Source: Larimichthys crocea
Lineage: Eukaryota > Chordata > Actinopteri > Sciaenidae
NCBI RefSeq assembly: GCF_000972845.2
Contig: NC_040013.1
Span: 2,718,642-2,782,641 of the forward strand
Direction: 5' to 3'
Length of the DNA stretch: 64,000 bases
Part shown: in pieces, positions 51,501 through 62,200 of the stretch
How positions within the stretch are numbered: position 1 is the first letter of the stretch
Layout: each line of letters begins with the position of its first letter
The notes under the pieces: generated by a model
Seen by the model: the letters and a program-made list of their open reading frames with translations, nothing else
Told to the model about the DNA's origin: nothing
Database searches by the model: none
Translations under genes and position numbers: made by a program

Positions 51501-54500
51501 AGCCTCCGTTGACTGACGGAGAGAGAGGAGAGCAGAAAATCACAAATTTATAGAGCTCAAATGAAGGTCGTCCTGAAGTGAGGAAAATAATAAATAATTT
51601 GAAATATATATGACATAAAATCAATGTTTGACTGTGTGTTTTTTTTTTTCATTGATTTGATTCCCGCCGTGTAGTGTGTGTGTGTGTGTGAGCACTAACT
51701 CACTCTGAACCTTGAGCGTAATCGTCCTCTCAGCTGTTCCAGCTTCGCTCTCAGCCACACACTGGTACTCGCCTTCATCTGCAGCCTGTCGATCAAGCGG
51801 GCAGAGGAGGAGAGTTTGGCTTAATTGGCACTCGGAGGAACAATTTTCCTCTGGAGCCACAAACCTCCAGGACAAAACTGTGCCTTAGATCACATGTAGG
51901 TTCATGGTAAAAGAAAGCCGACATTATAGTATTAAAAAAGCAAAAGAAGCTTTTTCTATCGGGCAGTTGAAACTTTATTCCACTGAATTTTTGTCATAAT
52001 AGATATTGGAGAGAAAATTTCACATTAGAGTGCTCTGTGGGAAGGACAGTCATCCGTCTGTGAGAAAGTCTCAACTGCAGGCTGTGCAATTACAGCGGCC
52101 GTTAGAGATCTAACAAGGTTACAGGGAAGAGGGGCAGAGTCTGGGAACATCCAGCTCTCTGTTCATCTCCTCCCTCCGCTGCTAATGCTGTTAGCCTTTT
52201 CTGACTGAACTCAATCTGATTTAGGCAGGACGCTGCAGGACAGTCACACACTGTTCCTCCACCCAAAGGGACTGCTGATGAAGCCTGAACAGGATGAATA
52301 CTGCTCCAATGTTCTCCAAGACATGAAGCATTCATTGATGGAAGTAGCTCGAGGGGGGGGGCTTAATCATTCAAACCTGAGTGAGTTGGTTTAACAAAAA
52401 CTCGTCTGGAGAGCAGATCTCTGCTGTGAAAATGAAACAAAGAGAGCTGTGTATTTACCGTAATGCTGTAAATGACCAAGGAGCCGTTGTGAAGCGCTTG
52501 CATTCGGAGGGAGCGGATCAATGGTTTTCCATCCCGGAGCCAGCGGAGGACTGGGCTGGGATCTCCGTGGATCGGGCAGTCGAGCACGGCGGAGCCGCCC
52601 TGGGTGACTGTCTGAGACATGTGGGCCTCACCCTTCAACACTGGAGGCTCTGCAGACACACACAGCACATGTTTACAAGATCAGTGTATCTGTAGAAAGT
52701 TGCATGAATAGCTCTGACGAAGCCTCGACAAGAAGCTCACCTCTGATGCGGACGAACGAGAGCGCTCGGATGGAGCCCACGCTGTTTTCTGCGATGCACA
52801 CGTAGGTCCCGGCGTCACTCGTGGTCACATTCTCGATGATCACGGAGCTTCTGCTGGCCTCATCTACAGTGGCACCTGGAACATTGCATCAGTTTTAATC
52901 AATTATTTGTTTTAACTCACAATTCTGCATTAGATTAAACATTAACCGGAAGATTTATTGCTATTTTTAATGTTACTGTGAACAACAGAAGCTCCCAGCA
53001 TGAACAGGGTGTGATGTTTGTCACACTAGCCGTGTTTTCATCCAAATGTGACGTGCAAATCAGTGCTCGTTTCCATCCACGACTGAATATTAGGAGTTGG
53101 TTCGCGACATAAACAGTAGGTGGCGCCAGTCGGAAAACCAGAGGAAGAGGACACCTTGACCAAGCGTCACCGTGTGATGCAGAAAATACCTGGGTAAGGA
53201 CTGTTGTTGAAGGTCCAGGAGATGACGGGAGAAGGTGTTCCCTGAGCGTGGCAGGACAAGGCCAGACTCTGCCCTTTGTTCAGGGTTACGTCGCCTGGCA
53301 GCTCCTTGAAGGCAGGCCTCATGTTGATGGACAGGCGGACGTCTTGTCTCACAGAGCCTGCTGCATTCGTAGCCACGCACGTGAACACACCGGCATCTCC
53401 TGGCTGTGTGAAGAACGCAATCAGAGCTGATCCACACGACTGAAACTCGACAGAGATGTAGTTATAATGCAGAGAGGAATACGTGGTTGTACCTCTGCTC
53501 TCTCGATAATCAGCTCTCCTGATCGCAGGGCGGTGAATTTGCCTGGACGGTTTGGCACGAGGGCGCCGTCCTTCTCCCATGATACCCTGGGCTCTGGTGA
53601 ACCCTGAGCAGCACAGGGCAGCAGCGCCTGAAATCCTTGAATGACCGACAGTTCTGTCTGCGCAGGAGTAATCATGGGTGGGACTGAAATGCAACATAGA
53701 AAGTATTTAACGTAAAACCTGCTTTTTTCAGCCTTCACATAAAATGTGACGCCACTCTTAACTCACCTTGAATAACCAGCCTCATGTCGTGGCTGGCTCT
53801 GCCGGCGAGGTTCTTGGCAGTACACGTGTACAGCCCCGCATCACTGCGCTGCGTGGAAGTAATCGCCAAGGTTCCATTGGCAAAGACGCGTATGTGAGCA
53901 CCGTCGACCACAGGCCTCCTCTCCTTATGCCAGGTCACTTCAGGTTGAGGCTGCCCGTCGGCCACACACTCCAGGCTGACCGGCCGGCCGAGCACTGCAG
54001 TGTACTCCACGCCCGGCACGCTCAGCACGGGAGGAACTGGAGAAAAACAACCAGTTCTATACAGCACTGCGACAAACAATACGACTAGAAGAGAGAAACA
54101 CCAAGGGAAGCATGTTACCTTGAAGGACTAGTTTGGTCCTGCCCACAGCTACGCCAGCGTCATTCTTTGCCAGGCACTGGTAGGTCCCCGCGTCGCCGAG
54201 CGTGACACGAGAAAACTTCAGAGCTCCGTTTGAGAGCACGGCGAGCCTGTGACCTGTGGAGTCACATCACATGAAAATCAGCTGCAAAAGTTGAAAGCCC
54301 TGAAGCTACCCTCCCATTAGATTTAGTGAATGTTACTATTGGGAAATCACTTTCAGCGATACGCGTTGCTTCAGAGAGATACCAAATGTTCATGCCACGC
54401 TTCCATCCAAATGTATCGCAGATTTTAGCAGAATTTCGACTAACTTGCAACAAAATAAAATGCGAATGAATGTTTGTTTCCATCCACTGCTACTGTCGTG

Positions 54501-57500
54501 CAAATATCTAAGCAGTAGGTGGCGCCACTTCTCCTGTCGGAAAACCAGAATTTTAAAAGCGCCAATTAAAAAAAACTGGATGTAAAATCAGACATTTGTG
54601 TTCGTTTCATGTGTTAATGTGAGGAACAGAAACAGCTGATCAGTCGTGGCTTAAACATCAAAAAACACCTGAAGCGAGCGTGAAAAGTTCCCATCATGAG
54701 TCACATCGTTACCTCCTGCTATGGGAACTCCCTCTCTTTGCCAGGTGATGGACGGTCGTGGGAATCCCTGAACCTCACAGGGCAGAATCGTCCCGTGATG
54801 CAACACCACTTGCACTTCCTCTGCCATCGGCCTGATCTCTGGGGGCTCTGGAGCGCATGGGAGAAACAAAGTCTTTGTTATACGTGTCTTCATGTTTCAT
54901 GTTTAACATGTCTTTAGACAGCCTACCTTGCACGGTGAGAGAGATGTGTTTGTGAGCCACTCCGGCTGGGTTGCGGGCCGAGCATGTGTACCTGCCCGCG
55001 TGGCTCGGCGCAGCAGCGGTTATCTCCAACACTCCTGCATTGAAAAGAGTACAAAGATACATGGTTCAATATCAGATTTAATGAGTAAAACTATATTCTT
55101 TGCCCTCGCAGTGGGCTATGATCTGTCCTCTTACCGGTGGGAAGGACACGGTAACTTCCCCCTCTGGAGCCCAGTTTAGCTCCACTCTTGGTCCAGGTGA
55201 CAGCGGGCTGCGGGCGCCCTTGTACGTGACAAGGCAACACCACAGGAGACATTTTCACCGCCGTGACCGTCGTGACATCGTCTTCAATAGACGGCGGGAC
55301 TGATACAAAGAGCAAATAGCAAATTCATCAGTTCAATCATCTCCAATGACTCTCCACTGTCCGCTCATTGTACAAAACTCAAAATCAGTACCTTGCAGGA
55401 TGACCTCGATGACCCTGCGCTCCTCCCCGACATCATTGACTGCCGTGCACTCGAAGTAACCTTCGTCCTCATTGGACGGTGACAAAAGAACCAGCGACCC
55501 AGAGGACAGTAACCTGGATGGAGCAGCACAAATGCATCAGCTTTTAAAGTTTTTACGTCTGTGTGAGATATATATGAGTCCAGACAGAGCTTCATCTTTA
55601 CCTGTAGGCACCCGGCTGCTGGCTGATATCGAGCGGAGTGCCGTTCCTCTTCCAGGAGATTTTAGGTGGGGGTATACCGGTGGTCTCGCAGCTCAGCACA
55701 GCTCGGATCCCTGTGGTTACCGTCACATTGAATGGACCCGGACTGATGGATGGACCCACTGATAGGAGACAGAACACATGTTGACCACATGACTATTAAC
55801 ATATCACATCAGAACCGTGCAGTAACCTTTTCCTGTACTTACCAAACACCCGTAGATCCACTCCTCTGTGATCTGACCCAGCCTGGTTAGACACCGTGCA
55901 GTAGTAGCGACCAGCATCACTCAACTGAACTCCATGTACATGCAATGAGCCCTCTGATAACATGGTGTACCTGAAACAAATACACCTTTAAAAGATGACC
56001 GAATAGACAGGCGAGTGTGGAAAACACGGCAGAGGCTGATGTTTGGACCTACTTATTGTTATCTTGACTTATTGGGAAGCCGTCTTTCCTCCACATGACT
56101 GTCGCGGAAGAGTCGTCTTCCACCTCACAAGGTAAAACTGCATCCTGGCCGATATGTGCGGTCACCACTGAGCTGCCTTCCTTTATCACCGGTGGTACTA
56201 AAGAAATACAGTGACATATCATGTAGATTTAAACATATATATATTTAAATCAGCTGCTTATCGACAGGCTGACTTACAGAGAATCTCCACGGTGAAGAAC
56301 AGACTGTTGCTTCCGGCCATGTTGGTGACCACACAGCTGTACTGGCCGCTGTCCTCGGGCCTGACCTCCTGGATCTCCAGGTACTGACCCCCTGCCAGCC
56401 GCTGGATACGACCACCCAGCTGATATAACAGGAAGAGACGGCGTGTGAGTCAGAGGAGACAGATTTTTTTCTTCACTACTAAATGTTTTTATCGCCCAAA
56501 CTCTGTACCTGCAGTTTGGCCTCATCCTTGTACCACTCTATATCAGGAGCCGGGTCGCTGCCAGCGAGGCACTCCAAGGTCAGATGTCCGTTAACCGGCA
56601 CCGTCACTGTCCTCACGTCGTCGGAGCCGAGGAGGGTCGGCGGGACTGAAACAACAAGAACAACCGCCGATTATTAAAAAGTAACGTGACAAAAACTTAA
56701 ACAGTTTATGTCTGAAGTGCTTCCTTTAAACAAAGACGAGGTAAAGACATGTGGAACGGATAAACTAAGAAGGTAAATCAGGGTCCAGATGTAAAAACCA
56801 TGTGCTGGCACAAAAAAAAAACAAGCTTTGCTTTCCACACAAGGATATGCTGTGAGTGTTTTGCTGATGATCATTATTCAGTTTTATGACTCAGCTGAGC
56901 TGAGTATGTTATAATGCAAAGGAGGATAACAACATGAAGTTGGGAGCATTACTCTCAGCGGTTTAATGGGTCTCAACAGTATTGCATATGCTGATATTTA
57001 TAGAACAAATAGTGAAGTGAGGTAGCGATGCTGATGTCTGTCATCAGTCCAAACACATGCATGAAAGTGCCTTCATACTGTAAATACGTCATATCGCGTG
57101 CATAACAGAGCACGCGATAGAAACGCTGCGTGACTGTAGCCGGAAAACGCTAATTCCAGACCGAGTCTGGTTCTACTTTTGTTCACTGATCTTTACTCTC
57201 TAAGTGTACACATACTTTTATTCATCAAGTCCCAGGTGCACGTGAGAGGGAGAGTGAAAAGAACAGAGAGGGAGAGACGTGATATATTTTGAACAATATG
57301 CAAAAAACAGCTTGTGTCACCTTGGACTCGGATCCAGTGGTTCTTTCCATCCTCTCCGGCGAGGCTGCTGGCCAAGCAGGTGTACAGACCTGCGTCCTCC
57401 ACCTTTAAAAAAGACGACATTAATCAACTTGAGTGTTTTTTTTTCCTGCATGACAATGCTGTATTTGCCCGGAGTGATGCTGTAAACACTTCAGTGTCCC

Positions 57501-59234
57501 AGTTTGGCCGTCTAAACTTTAGTTACACAGATAAATACTTGACATTTTATATCAATATACAGAATATTTCAGACATATTTAACTTCACGTCACGCTCTGA
57601 TGGGCTTCTTTCCAATAAAATCGCAGCAACATTTTGACTCTTGCTGCTTTAACTTTGCAGTATTATCAGATATCCTCACCTGAACTTTGCTAATCCTGAC
57701 AAAGTGTCCATCCTGCTGGACGATGTCACTTCCTTCCAAGGGGCGGCCGTCTTTGAGCCAGCTGAGGGTGGGAGGTGGGACTCCCACCGCGGAGCACTCC
57801 AGCTCCAGTGGACTGTTCACTGCTATGGTCAGCTCCTCTGGAGAGCTGGAGGTGGATATCTTTGGAGGCTCTGCATTAGAAAGCAGAAGCAGATCAATGA
57901 GTTTAAACTGGGAATTAGATTTAGGAAGAAATTTAACACACAGATCATTTCGGGATTACCGAGCACGGTGAGGTTGAAGCTCTTTGTGCTGCTTCCGGCT
58001 TGGTTACTGGCCACGCAGCTGTAGAGGCCCGCGTCCGAAGGCGCTACGTCAGGCAGCTGCAGCCGCGTCTCCTGTCCGTCCAGCAGCAGGTTGCGGTGAA
58101 GGGACAGCGGCTGGCCGTCCTTTATCCAAGTCAGTGTTGGAGGGGGGACGCCACGCGCTTCACAGGTTAACGTCACCAAAGACCCCTGGACTATTGTAAC
58201 TGGCTCCACTGGCTCAACGTGATCCACACCTGGTGGGACTGTGGACCATACAAACACAGGATGAAAGTAGAGCCAGAGCCACCACACACCTCACAATGAC
58301 TCTTCAGAAACTTGTGTGTGAAGCCACAGAGACTATTTAGAGTTTAGAGAGTCTATTTCTATTCATACAGTGTTAAACTTAAAAAGATTACCCTGGCAAA
58401 ACCTGTTTCTTTCATAAACACAGGAGAGAAACAGTTTAGATCAGACTTGGATCATGTTTCCTGACTTGCCTCTCAGGGCGTTCAGTAAAAATCAGTAGGT
58501 GGTATGTTATGATTATACCTTGGACCTGGACGTCATAGCTGAGCTCGGCGAGACCAGCTCGACTCCGTGCCACGCACGTGTAAACTCCAGAGTCAGACAG
58601 CTGCACAGGAGAAATCCTTTTTTTTCACAAAGAAAGGGAACACTTAGCATTACCTCACCTGTAAACACGCAATCTTTTTCTTTTAACAAATGAGTTCATC
58701 TTTCTGTCTTTAAGCTGACCTCAGCACGGAGTCGCCAGACAGCAGCCGTGTACGAGGAGAGAGGAGCACAGGTCGTCCGTTCTTCAGCCAGCTGATCTGA
58801 GGAGGAGGGTTTCCTGCCGCCTGACACTCCAGAGTCACAGCACTGTCCTGGGTGACCTGCACCTCTCTGGGGACGCTGGTCTCACCGGAGATAGATGGAG
58901 GGACTGTGACGAGTCAGATCAGATCACATCAGTCAAAAAAACACTTCAGCGTGGATACAGAAACACAAAGGTAATGCTCTAAACTGACCCAGCACAAAGA
59001 GGGTGTAGATTTTGCTCTCCTGTCCGGCCGGGCTGGCAGCTGAGCAGGTGTACGTCCCAGAATCCTCAGGGCTCAGCCTCAGTAACGTTAGCGTGCTGCC
59101 GTCAGGGGTCACACTGCCGGGGTTAGAAAAACACCATGTGTTACTTCATCCACCTTCCTGTCTACTCTGTGTCCAGCCCACCTCTAAACCGTCTTACTTT
59201 CCCATCATCATTATCATCATCGTCCCACGATTTT

Positions 59235-59284
<50 letters not shown>

Positions 59285-62200
59285 GTTGCAATGATCACAT
59301 AAGCTTCTGAACAGCTGGAAAACAGCTGCTCTTACTGTTCCCCATGATCAAATTAGGCAACAGACCATAAACAACTTCATCCCTCTGACATGCACATCAT
59401 CTACGACCGCGATGATTCATTTTCCAAACCTTAAGGGAGCGTGTTGATCGATCCTTTGCGCTGCTTGTAAAACAAATTCAGCAGCTATGAGCGATACATA
59501 AATTACCGTCATTATTATGACTATTACTTCATATCATTTCGCGCTGTGTTTACAGCCCTGGGAGTGAGGAGGGAATGTGGATAACTTACGCAATGTGACG
59601 GGTGTCTGATCCCTCTAAAGTCACTCCGTCTTTCAGCCAGCTGAGGCGTGGCGTGGGGATCCCGGTCGCTCTGCACACCAGGGTCAGCTCCTCTCCAACG
59701 GGTGCGCTCACATCAGACGGATGTTCAGAGTCCAGGATGGTCGGCGATACTGCGAAGGACAAAGATGCTGAATGCCACTGAAAAAATCTTTGTCTGGGAT
59801 GAGTGTGAGAGCTCAAATGTCTCTCTTACCCTGCACCGTGAGTGTGTAGTCTTTCTGTGTTCGTCCCTCGCTGTTCTTGGCCACACAGGTGTAAGTTCCA
59901 GCGTGAGACAGAGTGAGAGGCCCCAGCTCCAGCCTGTTTCCTCGGACGGACCACTGCCACTGCAGACTGCTCTCTGGGTATCAAACACATCCACTTACAC
60001 CAGCTTTCACACATGACAAATGCATACTTCAAGTTAGCCCATCACTTCTTTTCTCTTACCGATAGGAGTCCCATCCTTGAGCCAGGTGATGCTAGGCACA
60101 GGGACCCCCGAGGCCTCACACAGAAGGGCCACATGGGAGCCAAGGGTGTAGTTCAGAGACTCCCTTAGCGAGCCGTCCAGGACAGGTGGAACTGTGGAAA
60201 TATATTTATATTCAATTTTAGGGGGAGGAAAAACAGCTGTTTAAGGTTACTTTGAGAACATAGCAGAAGTTTTCTCACCATGAACTGTCACTCTGAACGT
60301 CCTGTCCACCTGTCCAGCCACATTGGAGACTTTGCAGGTGTAGGTGCCACCATCTGCCAGCTAGGAACCAAAAAAAAAAAAAGGAGGTCATTGTGTTTTG
60401 GGAGCACAGGCTGCAGGCAAAGAAAGGACTTGGCTCTGTCCTGCCATGCTAGCTGGTGCATGTGTTCTGAATCAGGACAATTAACTTTAAAATAGACTCA
60501 AATCACAGCCGGTCACATAAGCATGTGTCAAATTTTCCTAGTCCACTTTGCGTATTTTATGATTTGAATGTGTGAAAGTTAAATGTGTATTTTTGTTCAC
60601 ATGTCCTTCCAAGAGCCACTTTGAGTCCTTTTATAGATTTATTTAAAACGTTGCATGACGTGATCTTTCTCCCGACCTGAACTCCGATGATCTCCAGCTG
60701 GTGACGATCCATCTTCAGTCCGTTCCCCGCGGCCAGTTGCAGCCCGTTCTTGTACCACGTGACCTCGGGCTCGGGAACGCCATGGGCTTCGCACCTCAGG
60801 GTGACGGAGGAGCCGACTTGCGGGGTGACCGAGTCTGACTCGGCATCCAGACGGGGCTTCAGGGTGGGCAGGACTGATGGTGTGCACAGAAACAGAGAGG
60901 GCATGATCTCAGTTTGATTCATTCACAGTCGGTGTGATTCACTCCTGAACTATCCGCGCTCACAGCTGGCCTGCGGTAAACAGATTCTTCCTTTTTTATT
61001 TTATTTTTTGTGCCAAGACAATGTTTTGAGATTCGATCATCTGTATATGTAGCTGAATTGTGCAGATGGGTCACCATGTGTGTGCTCACCATAAACACTG
61101 AGGAGAATACTCTTCTGGTCCTGGCCTGCTGAGTTGGTGGCCGTGCACACATATTGCCCCGCGTCTTCCAGTCTCGCCCGGGGCAACTGCAGCATCTGGC
61201 CTCCTGTAATATATATAAAACGTAATATTGTGCCATTATTAGATTCAAACAAAGGCAGTGCTCCCGACTTGAGAATTATTTGGGTATTACAGAGTGGCCG
61301 AGGTCTGACCTGGCAGGATGTGGATGCCGGTGCTGAAGTGGAGGAGCTGCCCGTCCCTGGTCCAGGTGATCTCTGGAGGAGGGTACGCCTGGACGTCACA
61401 CAGCAGTGACACCATGAGGCCCTCGATCACACTGACCTCCTCCTCCTTACTGCCAGTTATTTTAGGAGGCACTGCAAGAGAAAAACAAGTTGTGTTGTCG
61501 GGGAGAACATCTAATAACATCCATTAGAAAACACCCGACAGACATGACTGAAACTGAATCTTCTGTAAGAGGTAGTGTTTTTTTTTCTTACCTTGCACGG
61601 TCAGACTGAAGAGCTTCTCCACTGTTCCCACCTTGTTCTCAGCTACACACAAATACCCAGCCATGTCTGAGACCTGGACACTGAGGAGCTGAAAGATGGG
61701 ATTGAATGTGTCACCGTTGGATACGTTCACACGCTGGTATTTATCTAAAAGACACCACCAAGACTCACCTGGAGCTGAGTCCCATCCTCGCTGATGTGGT
61801 GCTGTGAGTCTGTCTGCACCGGTTGCCTATCTTTGAGCCAGGAGACGGCCGGAGCAGGGTGTCCGGTCACGTCGCAGTGGAGGACCACGGTGCTGTTGAC
61901 CACCGCTCCCATTTCCTCCATGAACTCTTCTGATGCTCCCATGATGACAGGAGGGACTGAGGAGGAGGAGGACACAGCAGACAGCTCCGTGAGAAACAAA
62001 CACACATTTTAGTTTAGAGCTTAATGATGCACGCGCTCCTGCTCACCGAGGATCTCCAGTTCAAAGTGCATGCGGTCCTCTCCAGCCTCATTAACAGCCT
62101 GACACGTGTACTTTCCAGCATCTTCTCTCTGCACTCGGGCGATTTGCAGCACCTGTCCACCTGAAAGGACAAAACCTTTTTATCCATGAGTGTGAATCTG

